A stretch of 64,000 nt of DNA from Ciona savignyi (GCA_000149265.1 CH002934.1:23126-87125); one strand, 5' to 3'; positions 23,312 through 35,593 are shown, numbered from the stretch's first letter. Notes: a model not told the origin generated them from the letters alone. Numbers and translations: made by a program.

Positions 23312-24940
23312 CTAAGAAAATGGTTATAAACAAGATAGAAGAATATATGGATAGTGAATCTAACTTACTATTAAACTCAGTCCCATATAATACAGCACTA
23401 TTTTATTACAAATTGTAATTGCATTTCCCATAGTGAAGGTACTATAGCAACCTGTTCATATGTCATTATTCTTTATTGAAGGGATAGCTGATAAATAAGC
23501 AAATATATTAGACCACATGTTATTTCACTTGGTAGCATTAGATCCGGAATTCCACCTAAAAACTGGTCCTAACTGTACGAATTGTACAGTTGTGCAATAC
23601 TGGTTGAATATGTTCTACATTGAAAGGGAATATCCAATTTGGTTACAACCTTGCAAGGTGGGTGATATATGCATTGGATACGCCCAATATTATCAAAAGG
23701 CAATTATTTAATTGTATTGAAATCATAATTGGTTTCAGTATTGTCACCGTCGATATTTATGGTAATTTGAACTTGGAGCTGAATTGGACAATATTGAGAA
23801 CTTTAATTGACTAAACCACTTTTGGAGCTTTTGTGGTGTATATAAGTAAGCTGTTTTTTTCAATTTTGGTAGAAACCCAAAATCCAGTGGATGGAGACAA
23901 TGTCCGTTGTCCACGAAATGCTCGCATTGTCTGCTAATTGCCTTGCGCAAGGATACAACCAACAACCGTTAGTTGGTTTGGTTGGCACTGATATTTTGGA
24001 AATGGATTAGACAATTCAAACCAAATTATTAAGAAAGTGGTAGCAATTAAAAACTAATATTGATTTAAAATAACCCAGTTTATTCGACTAAACACAGTTT
24101 TCATTTTGAATCTGGCACAGAAAACAAGAAGCTCCATTACAATTCAGTTAGCAATTGTTTATATATGTGTCTACATGATCCAACTGGTTAGATCAATCGG
24201 AGGACACGAGATCATCATTCAATATCCAGCGTGATCATAACCACATGCTGCGTTAACCTACAGCAATATACTGTGCTTCCACACCATGACTGTCCATTCA
24301 AAATCAAGATTCAAATTTCAATCGAAATCGCAATAATTGGAATTATATTTCGATTCTAACAATTCATATTAAGTGCTCATAGTGGAAAGATTTATTTTTA
24401 CTTATCAGTGACTATAATTAAAATATTATGAAACACACATGCAAATTTTTAACAATATTGTAAGAATTGTTTTGGCATTTAAAAAAAATTATTGATTTTG
24501 GAATAGCTATAAATCAACTGATTTGGATACGAAAATCCCTAACACCATGTGTATATGGGATATATAGGCTTTATGTGTGATTTTAAATACCGGAGACCAA
24601 ACGGTTCCTACTTACAGTAATATAATCATACAAAAGTATAATCGATTTTGTTGACGAAATTTATCAATCATATACACCACACTGCAATATGTCTGCTAAC
24701 CTGACAGTGGGGACAGGGTAATTTAAAAATGTGTGTAATGCCAATTGTGTTTTCCCATTATTAAATTATAAATATCATCCTACAAATAAAATATTAATAA
24801 TAGTAATGGCACAATTTGACATCGACCGAAATAAATAATTTGGATTTCATCCCATCACTACTTGTTACCAATCCACATATGTCTATCTCTTTGAATATCG
24901 TTTCCGTTCTGAACGATCGAAATGTACAAGGAAGACTTAC
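23312..24940. other. Intron between tail exon and LRR-51 exon
   Basis: No exon seen. A block at about 23815-23985 resembles part of the SINE body and recurs at 35160-35340. The rest is AT-rich and shared with 34640-36400 and 39512-41190. Confidence 0.5.
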
Positions 24941-25093
24941 CGAGGAAAGTTGTTGAACAGCTTCACGTAAGATGATGCGACTTTGTACGGAAATCCTCCC
25001 CTCGGTAATATGTAGATAGCTGACATTATGCAAACAATCAGCCAAACAACTTGCTGCGTTCTCATCGAATTCAGATCGAATATCTAGGACAAT
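24941..25093 (-). CDS. LRR exon, 51-codon type, copy 1
   Basis: A 153-nt phase 0-0 exon, acceptor ttgcag, donor TCG/GTAAGT. The product starts IVLDIRSEFDENAASCLADC, continues LHNVSYLHITEGRIS and ends REAVQQLSS. It aligns end to end with the 55-codon exons (AAQCLA against AASCLA, EAIQQL against EAVQQL), so the two types share an ancestor. Confidence 0.75.
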
Positions 25094-26331
25094 CTGCAAC
25101 AAGGATAAGAAGGTGATTCATATTAATGTATGTATCATACGTTGGGTATATGGTACAATGTACCAGATATGGTACTTGCAGTTTGACAAGATCCCAAGAA
25201 TGGTTTTGTAGTCAGTATATATGAATTATCAACAAATGGAACTAAACATCATAATATTAATGCAAGAAATAACATGCTCATCCCTTGAACAGTTACTTCA
25301 TCGCAATAAACACACATAATTTATGTGGCGCATAATATTAAACAACCGAGAATGTAGAAGCAGCATTATAATTATAAATTATGCTATGCACGAGTATCAC
25401 AATTGACGCTTGGGATAAAGTAAAATTGCCAAAACTTAACTATCGAAAATCGCAAAAATGTTATCGAATTTTTATGACACAAATTAAAAAATTTTGTTTC
25501 ATTAATTTTAAAGGACATCACAAATAACACTGTAGTGAACTGCCACTGGAAAAAAAATTTCATCATGTTAACTTAATTCGATATAAATATAACCTGGCAT
25601 TTGTAGTAAAACAGTGTAACAAATAAACAATGTGTAATATATATCATGAATTTGTAATTTTCCTACTGCATGTAAAACCGGTTATAACCCGAACGTACAT
25701 GCATATGTGCATGACCTTATTACTTTCTAATTAGGATATATTGATGATTAAGATAAATTCATTAAACGCAGGTCTTATTACATTTCTTCGGTTGGTTTAT
25801 TATGTCACAACCTTTTGAGACAGTTTTCTTCTTTCACTCATTTATATGCATTATAATTATATTTGAAAGAATATTTCAGAATATTTATTTGTTCTACCAC
25901 ATACATTCCAATTGACTCCAAATTTATTTCTATTTTATAAATATTAATTTATTTATTTAGTTAGTTTCATATAAAAATTGGCAAATAGCAAGAGAACTTC
26001 TTGCCAAAATCGTCCGAAATGATGTTTTGTTCAAGTCAGTAAATTAAATTCCAATAGAAAATAAAGAGTGTCAATCACGTATTTATTATTACTTTTTGTA
26101 AACCCACGTTTTGGATATTCATGTTTGAATAAAAATGAAACATAACACAAGCAAAATTTAGAATACCAGGTGCTCATTGTTGAATTACCAGAGCTATTGC
26201 CTCATATTGTGTACGATAGAACTGCTGTACAGCAACACAGTAATAGCTGCGGTACAGTTGTGTAAATATACACATCGAAAAAAATCAGTGATTGATGTGG
26301 AGCTACTTAAAGTATGGTCCCCAATATTTAC
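25094..26331. other. Intron between LRR-53 and LRR-51 exons
   Basis: AT-rich, no exon seen. It is shared with 31678-32829 and 36554-37819; in the 41344-41761 cassette this intron is shortened to about 0.42 kb. Confidence 0.55.
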
Positions 26332-26490
26332 CTTGTTCAGTCGATCATTAATAGCTGTGCACAAATCCCGCATACAATCGTTCAGTTGTTTGCATTTCAC
26401 CAATCGAAGTTCATCAATATGTTGAATATGAGGAACTAGGTATTCAACTACATTTCCAAGCTTTGTTCCACTCAAGTTTAACTTCTTGAT
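26332..26490 (-). CDS. LRR exon, 53-codon type, copy 2
   Basis: A 159-nt phase 0-0 exon, acceptor tctag, donor AAG/GTAAAT. The product starts IKKLNLSGTKLGNVVEYL, has HIDELRLVKCKQLNDCM and ends AINDRLNK. The asparagine-leucine-serine start fits the L-x-L strand of an LRR. Open and complete. Confidence 0.75.
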
Positions 26491-27155
26491 CTAGAATAAA
26501 AGGTTGTTTGTCAGCAATTTCTTATGAATTAACACTTTGTATAATATATAGGACATAGGCGCCGACTTTGCCAGAAACGATGGGGGCAAAAATTTATTTG
26601 ACATCATATTATTGAGTGTGACGTCACATAGGCGTAAAGTTGTCCGTATTGTAAGCTGTGCAGGAATCCAAAAAGAAAAACAAATTCAGGGACACTTTCC
26701 TAATTCTGGGACACTTCTAATCTTAACAGTCGGACTAAGCATGTTGGCTTCACTTAGTTTAAAAGGTAAATGCTACTGCCTGCTAGAACACAATCGTTAC
26801 CTGGTTACTTGAGAAGCGATATAATAAGGTTATTTGACTCCCCAATGTTCTCCATTCAATTAAGTATTTCTAGTCATTTAATATATGTAGATCAATAATT
26901 ATATACCGACACTAGGTGTGGGGTATGACGTAAGCTAATGAGGATATCACCCAACAACAAAAGCGAGGTTCAGTGTTTTCGTTTACCAACACTGGCTTTA
27001 TGCTACACATAAGGTTTAGTTTGTTTTTACTCTTTAAAAATTTCATATTTCGAGCATCCAACCTGCTTGCTTGTGAGTGTATGTTATAAACCTCACTAAA
27101 TACCACAATTAACAATGAAACATTCCATTACAAACACAGATGTTTAAAGACATCA

Positions 27156-27359
27156 TCACATCACAATACACCACTTGTTGAACACAATAGAAATCGACAT
27201 AAAATTTATTCCAAAACCACATTTTATCCGAACCTTCCCGGGTTGCAGTTGTAGGATTCGCTTCGCATATTCAGGACGATCACGAGGATACACTATCCAT
27301 GATGTTGCCCATTTAGCTGCATCATGTTCAGTACCCGATTCATCAACTACAACCAACTC
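27156..27359 (-). CDS. Tail exon with stop, copy 2
   Basis: A 204-nt exon, acceptor tctaag, stop at 27156-27158. The 67-residue product starts ELVVVDESGTEHDAAKWATS, has RILQLQPGKVRIKCGFG and ends NKWCIVM. It is full length compared with copy 3. The gypsy element at 27397 sits in the intron 38 bp upstream of this exon's acceptor, on the opposite strand, and could disturb splicing of this copy. Confidence 0.65.
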   Translation of the reverse strand, partial: ELVVVDESGTEHDAAKWATSWIVYPRDRPEYAKRILQLQPGKVRIKCGFGINFMSISIVFNKWCIVM

Positions 27360-27396
27360 CTTAGAAAATGCATTATGTAAGTTATAAACATGGTAG

Positions 27397-27561
27397 TATG
27401 TCGTCATGTGATGTACATGACTAATTGTGTGATCAACCGTATAATTAATGACATGTTGCCTTTTTCCTATGTTTACTGTTTCGTTCATTTCTCTTGTCAT
27501 TAACGTTAGATCGCCGACCAATAAACAACTATTGTATTTGGTACCAGTTGTGGGCGCTACA
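27397..27561 (+). repeat. Gypsy 5' LTR
   Basis: 165 bp, unusually short for gypsy. Contains AATAAA near 27520 and ends GCGCTACA just before the primer site. Same length as the 3' LTR at 31318-31482. Confidence 0.9.
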
Positions 27562-27564
27562 GAT

Positions 27565-27576
27565 TGGTGACCCCGA
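27565..27576 (+). promoter_or_regulatory. Gypsy primer-binding site, tRNA-Trp type
   Basis: TGGTGACCCCGA lies three bases after the 5' LTR. It matches 12 bases of the primer site of the family W element (11694-11711), which is complementary to tRNA-Trp. Confidence 0.7.
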
Positions 27577-27626
27577 GACACAGAAACGTTATTTCTGTGT
27601 AGCAACAATACTTACTGTAGCAAGAT

Positions 27627-28213
27627 ATGGCAGAGAACGACACAGGCTTACATGCTGTTGCACTGAAACTACCTACATTTTGGACGAGACAACCAAGAGT
27701 TTGGTTTCAGCAAATTGAAGCTTAGTTGCCCTTGAGAAGCATTTTGTACTTTTACGTTGTTTTCTCTCTGGATCAAGACACAGCTTCACGACTGATTGAT
27801 CTGTTGGAGCTCCCGCCAAATAATGACAAGTATGTGGCAATTAAACAACGACTTCTCAATACTTTCAGCCTATCTCGCCAAGAAAGGGCCGCTAGACTAT
27901 TTAAATTGCCTGAGTTGGGTGACAGAAAGCCCTCTGTGCTTATGGACAAGATGCTATCGTTACTAGGTGGACATGGATTCTGTATGTTAGCGGAAAACAT
28001 TTTTTTGCAACGGATGCCGGAAGACATTCGCATCTCCCAGTCCAAAATCGAGAGTGATGATCCTCGACAGCTAGCGCTTTAGGCAGACCGTCTTTGGCTG
28101 GCGAAGCTACATGACTCTAATAGAGACATGTATGTTGCAAAAGTTGTTACGTCTCGCCCTGATGCCCGTTACAACAGTGACACCAAGACAGACATAGTAA
28201 AGAAAGGAACATT
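27627..28213 (+). pseudogene. Gypsy gag remnant
   Basis: A frame opening with ATG at 27627 (MAENDTG) runs to an in-frame TAG at 27723-27725, then from 27726 on for 118 codons with gypsy-gag features (LDQDTASRLIDLL, LSRQERAARLFKL, LGDRKPSVLMDKM) to a second in-frame TAG at 28080-28082. Beyond that the frame goes on in part. A zinc-knuckle-like cysteine set (CFFHYRFGEKARRCKAPC, another frame) follows at about 28205-28270. Both stops are inactivating. Confidence 0.75.
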
Positions 28214-28516
28214 GTGTTTTTTCATTATCGTTTTGGAGAAAAGGCCCGCCGTTGTAAAGCACCTTGCTCGTACCAGGGAAACGACAATGCCGGTCGTCAT
28301 TATTGGCTGCGGCTTCCGGCAATCCATCCAGCCTGTTTGTTGTTTTTGATCGTGCATCTTGCCGTAACTTTCTGGTTGACACATGTTAGTATGTTACCGC
28401 CGACGGCACAAGAGCGCCGTTTTAAGCCACCGGGACAAACTCTTCTTGCAGCGAATGGCAGCGCAATAAAGACATGCGGATGGAAGATAGATTTTGCTGC
28501 CGGTAAGTTTGCATGA
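28214..28516 (+). pseudogene. Gypsy protease remnant
   Basis: The 100-codon frame contains the second half of a retroviral-type aspartic protease (SMLPPTAQERR, LLAANGSAI). The active-site triplet lies in a neighbouring frame near 28370 and reads D-T-C instead of D-T-G, followed by a stop. A frameshift therefore cuts the protease and its active site is altered; it cannot be functional. Confidence 0.7.
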
Positions 28517-28522
28517 AAATTT

Positions 28523-29458
28523 ATGTTGGCCGACGTATCGCGTCCATTACTTGGTGCGGATTTCCTTCGTGCTCATGCATTAATAGTAGACTTACTGCAT
28601 GGACGCATTTTCAGCGCGAGGTCGTCTACTAGCATTCCCCTTAACAAAGCTTCAATACTTAACATCATAGCCGTAACGGAAAATAGATACTCGCAGCTGT
28701 TGGGAGAATTTCCCACTATTACAACTCCACATTTCTCTCAAGCAAGACCCGCACATGGTGTTCAGCACTATATCGCAACCAAAGGTCACCCAGTTCATTC
28801 TCGAGCCCGCCGTTTTTCATCTGAGAAACTCATGCTGGCAAAACGAGAATTTCGTAAGATAGAAGAACTCGGAATCATTCGACGTTCTTCAAGCCCCTGG
28901 GCATCACTTTTGCACATGGTACCCAAAGCGTCCGGAGGCTGGCGACCCTGTGGTGACCGCCGAGTTAATGCAACAATCGAACCAGACAGGTATCCCCATA
29001 TACATGATTTTTCTGCTCGTCTAGCAAGATCAAAAATTTTTTCTAAAGTTGATTTAGTCAGAGGGTACCATCAGGTCCCAGTCGCTGTGGAAGATATTCC
29101 AAAAACTGCCGTAATCACTCTGGTTGGATTGTTCGAGTTCCTCCGCATGTCTTTTGGTTTGAAAAACGCTTTTCAAACGTTCAAGCGGCTAATGGACACT
29201 GTGTGCCAATCTCTTGAATTCGTTTTTGTTTGCTTAGACGATATCTTAGTATCCAGTCGTTCAACTGAAGAACATCAAGACCACCTAAAACTATTGTTCC
29301 AGAAGCTCGCCAGCCACGGGTTAGTCATTAATGTTTCCAAATGTCAATTTGGAGTATCCGAAATGATTTTCTTGTTCATCACGTTACTACCCACGATGCA
29401 ACACCGCTTACGGAGAAGGTTGAAGCCGTACGTCAGTTTTCGCCACCTTCCACAGTAA
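28523..29458 (+). pseudogene. Gypsy reverse transcriptase
   Basis: A 311-codon frame. Residues 7-18 ([12 protein letters not shown]) are the end of protease. Residues 130-250 are the reverse transcriptase palm: [12 protein letters not shown] with the first catalytic aspartate (D177) and VCLDDILV with the catalytic pair (D239, D240), C replacing the usual Y of YXDD. Past residue about 285 the frame is out of register; the true continuation is in the frame from 29341, so a frameshift lies near 29370. Confidence 0.88.
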
Positions 29459-30453
29459 AAGGTTTACAAGAATTTGCTGGGATGATAAATTTTTACCACC
29501 AGTTTATCCCAGGTGCAGCAAAAATAATGAAGCTAATTTATGCAGCATTTACAGGAACAACCAAGAAGGACGTTGTGTGGACCGACCCACTACACTCTGC
29601 GTTCCAGAGTGCCAAGACAGCCCTTGCCAATGCCACTCTTCTTCACCACCCACTTACTAATGCAACGACTGCAATTACCGTTGATGCTTCAGGGACAGCT
29701 TTTGGTGCTGCCCTTAAACAGTGGATCGATGGTACCTGGAAGCCAATTGCATTTTTCAGCGGACACCTTAGGACGCCAGAACTAAAATACAGTGCTTTTG
29801 ACCGCGAGCCCCTCGCACTGTACTCTTCAATACGACATTTTAGATACTTTCTTGAAGGAGGAGTATTTGTCGCTTACGATGATCATCAGCCGTTAACTTT
29901 CGCCTTTACGAAAGTTTTAGAACCGTGGTCCGCCCGCCCACAACGGCACCACAGTTACATATCGGAATTTACAACTGATGTCCGGCACATCCAAGGAAAA
30001 AACAATCATGTCGTGGACACACTTTCCCGGTCATTTCCAACCCCGATCCAAACATTCCTTGCCGATATGGATTTTATTTTCATGGCAGCGGATCAACGTG
30101 ATCCAGAGATCCAAGAATACCGCAAGAAAACGTCTCTGCAGCTTGAAGAGATGCGACTAGCAAAAATAGCAGTGACCGTCCTATGTGACATGTCAACGGG
30201 GCATCCCCGACCTTTAGTACCACTATCATGGCGCAAGGGGGTTTTCAACCTGATTCACGGTTTGTCGCACCCCTCTTTTCGCTCGACTCGCAAACTCGTG
30301 GCAGCGAAATTTGTCTGGCTTGGAATGCAAAAAAAAGTTGAAGAGTGGGCAAAGCAATGCATCGGTTGTCAAAAAAACGAAAATCCAACAACATGTAGTC
30401 AGCGTTATCAGAGTATCCCCCCACAAACGAACGCTTCCAAAGCCCTAATTTAG
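29341..30453 (+). pseudogene. Gypsy RT thumb, RNase H and integrase zinc domain
   Basis: A 370-codon frame. Residues 24-80 are the RT connection ([19 protein letters not shown]). Residues 113-230 are RNase H with TVDASGTAFG (D115), DREPLAL (E156) and the final aspartate in VVDTLSR (D226). Residues 306-343 are the H-H-C-C zinc domain of integrase (H306, H310, C340, C343). The frame is lost after residue about 355 and the integrase core continues in another frame near 30430. Confidence 0.88.
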
Positions 30454-31293
30454 ACATTGTTGGGCCGTTACCTTCATCTCAAGGGAAAACTTATTTGCTT
30501 ACAATCGTGGACCGGTTCACTAGATGGCCAGAGGCGGTTCCTATGGAGAATGCATTTTCTGGAAACTGTGTGAGAGTTTTTTTTATCCCACTGGGTGGCA
30601 AGGTTTGGCATACCTTCTCACTTAACAACTGATCGGGGCGCACAGTTTACTTTAGAGTTCTGGTCTGCCTTTAACGAAACATTGGGAGTAAAGCTTCACC
30701 GCATGACGAGCTATCATCCTCAAGCAAACGGTTTAGTTGAGAGGTTACACCGACATTTAAAGAGTGCACTCATGGCTCGGCTGGTCGATTTGAACTGGGT
30801 TGATGACCTTCCATGGGTGCTCTTGGGAATCCGCACATCACCCAAGGAGGACTTGAATTGCTCTTCAGCAGAGTTGGTATATGGCTCACCAATAACGGTA
30901 CCAGGTGATTTTATTCAGCATACAAATGATACGCCTGCCCCCACAGTTGTCCTGCAGAAACTATGTGAGCAAATCTGACAGTTCAGTGCAGCTCCAATGT
31001 CCCGACATGCCCTTATCACCTCGTCAGTTCCACCAGTTTTGAGCTCCAGCCAATTTGTGTTTATACGAAAGGACTCTCACCGCCCGCCTTTAACACCGCC
31101 ATATGAAGGTCCATATAAAGTTATTCAGTCTGGATCAAAAACGTTTAAGCTGGATATTGGAGGTCGAGAAGGGATTGTTTCAATCGATCGACTTAAACCA
31201 GCGCATCTTGACCTTACCCAACAACGTGTTCAGGTGGCAATACCGCGGAAAAGGGGACGACCTGCACTAACTGTTACAAATTATTCATCATAA
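30434..31293 (+). pseudogene. Gypsy integrase core and GPY/F end
   Basis: The start of the core (LDIVGPLPSSQGKTYLLTIV, with the first catalytic aspartate) is in one frame up to about 30600; the rest is in the frame from 30595. There TTDRGAQF (D13 of that frame) and NGLVERLHR (E49) give the D-35-E pair. An in-frame TGA at 30976-30978 splits off the C-terminal 98 codons, which hold the GPY/F module (GPYKV at 38, SIDRLKPAHL at 62). No chromodomain is seen. Confidence 0.88.
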
Positions 31294-31317
31294 ACATTCT
31301 CCGTTTCTAGGGGGGCC

Positions 31318-31482
31318 TATGGCGTCATGTGATATACATGACTAATTGTGTGATCAACCATATAATTTATGACGTGTTGCCTTTTTCCTACGTTTACTGT
31401 GCCGTTCATTTCTCTTGTCATTAACGTTAGATCGCCGAACAATAAACAACTATTGTGTTTGGTACCAGTTGTCGGTGCTACA
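31318..31482 (+). repeat. Gypsy 3' LTR
   Basis: 165 bp, preceded by a purine-rich tract (ctaggggggcc) and followed by ATAG. About 13 differences to the 5' LTR. Confidence 0.9.
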
Positions 31483-31524
31483 ATAGCATATATACGGATA
31501 GTGACTCTACAAGGAAAGACTTAC

Positions 31525-31677
31525 CGAGGAAAGTTGTTGAACAGCTTCACGTAAGATGATGCGACTTTGTACAGAAATCTTCTCCTCATCAATTCGTAGA
31601 CGGATGACTTTATGCAAACAATCGGCCAAACAACTTGCTGCGTTCTCATCGAATTCGGATGGAATACATAAGACAAT
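31525..31677 (-). CDS. LRR exon, 51-codon type, copy 2
   Basis: A 153-nt phase 0-0 exon, acceptor ttgcag, donor TCG/GTAAGT. The product starts IVLCIPSEFDENAASCLADC, has KVIRLRIDEEKIS and ends REAVQQLSS. Only 43 bp separate it from the gypsy 3' LTR. In the other cassettes about 1.7 kb lies between this exon and the tail exon, so most of that intron has been lost here. Confidence 0.75.
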
Positions 31678-32829
31678 CTGCAACAAGGATATGGAGGTGA
31701 TTCATACTAAAGTTGGTTATATGGAACAATGTACATATACCCGATATGACATGGTACTTGCAGCTTTACAAGATCACAAGAATGGTTTTGTAGTCAGTAT
31801 ATATGAATTATCAACAAATGGAACTAAATATCATAATATTAATGCAAGAAATAACATGTTCATCACTTGAACAGCTACCTTATCGCGATAAACACACATA
31901 ATTTATGTGGCACATAATATTAAACAACCGAGAATGTAGAAGCAGCATTATAATAATGAATTATGCTACGCACCAATATCACACTTAACGCTTGGGATGT
32001 ATAAAGTAAAGTTGCCAAAACTTAACAATCGAAAATCGCAAAAAAGTTATTGAATTTTTAAAACCCAAATTAGAAATCTTATAACACTGTAGTGAACTAC
32101 CACTGTAAAATGTGTTTTATTTCCATCATGTTAACTCTATTCGATAAAAATATAACCTGGCATTTGTAGTAAAACAGTGTAACAAATAAACAATGTGTAA
32201 TATATATCATGAATTTGTAATTTTCCTACTCCATGTAAAACCGGTTATAACCCGGACGTACATGCATAAGTACATGACCTTATTACTTTCTAATTAGGAT
32301 ATATTAAAGATTAAGATAAAATTCTATATCTTATTAAACCCAGTCTCATCACAGTTCCCAGGTTGATTTATTATGTCACAACCCTTTGATACAGTTTTCT
32401 CTATTTTAACCACATTTCACACATTTATATGCGTTGTAATTATATTTTAAAGAATATTTTAGAATTTTCATATTTTCTACTACATACATTCCAATAAACA
32501 GCAAATTTATTCCTATTTTATAAATATTAATTTATTTAGTTTCATATAAAAATTGATAAATAGCAAGAACTTTTTGACAAAATCATGTGAATTAATGTCC
32601 TGTTCAAGTCAGAAAATTAAATTCCAATATAAAATCAATGGGGTCAACCATTTATTTATCATTTCTATTTGTAAAACCACGTTTTGTATATTCATGCAGC
32701 ACGATGTGTTTGATAGAACTGCTGTACAACAACACTGTAATAGCTGCGGTACAGTTGTGTAAACATACACATCTATAATAAATCAGTGATTGATGTGGAG
32801 CTACTTGAAGTATGGTTCCTAATAATTAC

Positions 32830-32988
32830 CTTGTTCGGTCGATCATTGATAGCTGTGCACAAATCCCGCATATAATCGTTTAGTTGTTTGCAACCCTCTA
32901 ATGTAAGTTCATTAATATGTTGAATATGAGGAACCAGGTATTCAGCTATATTGCCGAGCTCTGTTCTATTCAACTCTAACTTTTTGAT
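32830..32988 (-). CDS. LRR exon, 53-codon type, copy 3
   Basis: A 159-nt phase 0-0 exon, acceptor tttag, donor AAG/GTAATT. It starts IKKLELNRTELGNIAEYL, has HINELTLEGCKQLNDYM and ends AINDRPNK. The usual cysteine of NDCM is tyrosine. Open and complete. Confidence 0.75.
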
Positions 32989-33178
32989 CTAAAATAAAAG
33001 GTTGTTTGCCAGCAATTTCTTTTGAATCAACACTTTGTATAATATATAAGGGATCGGTATATTCACTATATATATGGCTTAAGATGATAAAAGTCAGTCT
33101 TAAGTTGACATTATTTAACTTTTAACAGATTATCTATTACTTTACAGATTAAAGATTATATCGCAATAATCCACCAAA

Positions 33179-33462
33179 GATAGGATAGGTTATTCATCTT
33201 TATCCCCGTGGATGGGAAAACCAAGGGGGTTAACACACTGGCAATCGTCAGATCACTTCGCGGCCATCGGCGGGTTACCAGAGCTATTGCAATGTGTTGT
33301 GTATGATAGACACGTTCCTTCAATTTGGTAGAAACCATTAATCCGCTGGGTTCAGGCAATGTCCGTAAAGTGCATTGCCCAAGGACACAACCGACTAGCT
33401 AGCGACCAGAAACTTCAACCTTTTGATTAAGAGGCGACACTTAACCGTTAAACCAACGGGCC
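33179..33462 (-). mobile_element. tRNA-derived SINE
   Basis: A near full-length minus-strand copy, with head (ggcccgttggt) at 33462 and a TATCC tail at 33179. It lies in the spacer 5' of the 32830 LRR exon. Confidence 0.85.
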
Positions 33463-34433
33463 GGAGTTAGCTACGTGGTTGGATAAATTTAATACATTAA
33501 TCCCACACACATACCCACCACTTTCTAATGAATATTCAGTCAATACTCGGCCATTACTTAAATCACGAATCTTAACAATTGGACTAAGCATGTCGGCTTC
33601 ACTTAGTTTAAAAGGTAAATGCTTTCACCTGCTAATACACAATCGTTACCTGGTTACTTGGGAAGCGATATATTAAAAGTTATTTGACTCCCCAATGTAA
33701 CCCTACCAATTGAGTATTTTTTAGTCATTTAATATATAGGCTATAGATCAAAGATTATATAGCGACACCAGGTGTGGGATAAGACGTAAGCTAATGGGGA
33801 TATCACCCAACAACAAAAGCGTGGTTCAGTGTTTTCGTTTAATTACGGAGTTAGTTCAACTGTCACTGTGCGCTCGTAAACTTACTGCAAGGTAAGTAGT
33901 TTTTAATATCCTACCATCTACATAATTTGTTTAAGCCAAATAATCAATCTTATTATTTTGTAAACACACCATGTATAAATATAACTTATTCGAACTGTCC
34001 AATTATGTTATTATTCTGTGGTTAAACTACTGCACATGGTGAATGGGACAACTAATAAACTGCTAACCTAAACCTCTTGAATAACTCCTATGATTCATAT
34101 CTTTAAACTGATAATTCTGATGATTGAACCTAGTGATGAGATGAGGTCATTCACATGCAACAACTAAAACCATTCTTTCAATATTTGGAAAATTGTGTCC
34201 TCAATTTGACCTTTAAGTGTCCATAATGCTACAATGCTACTATTGTTTACCAACACTGGCTTTATGCTGCATATCAGGTTTAGTTTGTTTTACTTTTAAG
34301 CAACAGATAATTTAAACTGAAGAGGTATATTTCGAGCATCCAACCTGCTTGCTTGTGAGTTTATGTTATAAACCTTACTAAATACCACAATTAACAATAA
34401 ACATTCCATTACAAACCCAAATATTAAAAGACA
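33463..34433. other. Cassette spacer
   Basis: Between SINE and tail exon. Shared with 38352-39322 and in part with 22560-23130 and 26700-27150. No exon seen. Confidence 0.5.
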
Positions 34434-34640
34434 TCATCCAATCACAATGCACCACTTGTTGAATATAATAGAAATCGACATAAAATTCATTCCAAAACCA
34501 CATTTTATCCGAACCTTCCCGGGTTGCAGTTGTAGGATTCGCTTCACATCTTCAGGATGGTAATCATCATCCACTCCCCATGATGTTGCCCATTCAACTG
34601 CATCATGTTCGGTACCCGATTCATCAACTACAACCAACTC
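34434..34640 (-). CDS. Tail exon with stop, copy 3
   Basis: A 207-nt exon, acceptor ctctcag, stop at 34434-34436. The 68-residue product starts ELVVVDESGTEHDAVEWATS, has RILQLQPGKVRIKCGFG and ends NKWCIVIG. It is the best-preserved copy. The region between (WGVDDDYHPEDVK) differs clearly between copies while the flanks are constant. No known domain fits. Confidence 0.65.
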   Translation of the reverse strand, partial: ELVVVDESGTEHDAVEWATSWGVDDDYHPEDVKRILQLQPGKVRIKCGFGMNFMSISIIFNKWCIVIG

Positions 34641-35593
34641 CTGAGAGAATGCATTATTTAAATTATTAACAGAATAGAAGCATATATACGGATAGTGACT
34701 CTAATTTACTATTAAACTCTGTCCCATATAATACAGCCCTATTTCATCACAAATTGTAATTGCATTTCACATAGTGGAGGTACTATAGCAACCTGTTCAT
34801 ATTTTATTATTCTTGATTGAAGGGATAGCCAATAAATAAACAAATATATTAGACTACATATTATTTCACTTGGTAGCATTAGGTCTGGAATTCCACCAGA
34901 AAACTGGTCCTAACCATATAGATTGTACCATTGTGCAATACTGGTTGATTATGTTCTACATTGAAAGGGAATATCCAAAATAGTTAAAACCTTGCAGGGC
35001 GGTTGATAATATGCATTGGATACGCCGAATATTATCAGAAAGGAATTATTTAATTGTGTTGAAATCATCATTGGTTTCTTCAGTATTGTAACCGTCGATA
35101 TTCATTGTTATTTGATCTTGGAGCTGGATTGGACAATATTGAGAATTTTAATTGAATAACCACTTAACGGAGCTATTGTGGTGTATATGAGTGAGATGTT
35201 CCTTTCATTTTGATAGAAACCAAAAATCCAGTGAATGGAGACATTGTCCACTGTCCACTAATTGCCCACATTGTCTGCTAATTGCCTTGCACAAGGATAC
35301 AACCAACGACCGATAGTGGGTTTGGTTGGCGCTGATATCTCAGGAATGGATTAGACAATTTAAACCAAATTATAAAGGAGGTATAAGCAAATGGAAACCT
35401 AAAATTAATTTTATAAAAACCCAATTTACTCGTTTAAACACTGTTTTTATTTGGGATCAACTCCAACACCAAACAAGAAGCTTCATAACTATTTAGTCAC
35501 CAGTTGTCCATATAAGTGTCTACATGATCTAACTGGTTAGATCAATCGGAGACACGAGATCATCATTTAATATCCAGCGTGATCATAAACAAA

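Larger units (their letters stand above)
27393..31486 (+). mobile_element. Ty3/gypsy LTR retrotransposon, decayed, antisense in the LRR array
   Basis: Two 165-bp LTRs (TATG…TACA) enclose gag, protease, reverse transcriptase, RNase H, integrase and a GPY/F end in the standard gypsy order. The flanks GTAG (27393-27396) and ATAG (31483-31486) are a 4-bp target duplication with one change. The LTRs differ at about 13 of 165 sites by eye (about 92% identity). At least two in-frame stops and several frameshifts make it non-functional. No envelope gene is present. Confidence 0.92.

Noticed and set aside
27726-28082. Reading the gypsy gag frame as an intact host gene
   Set aside because: It starts with TTG right after an in-frame stop, ends in a further stop within gag-like sequence and lies between LTRs.
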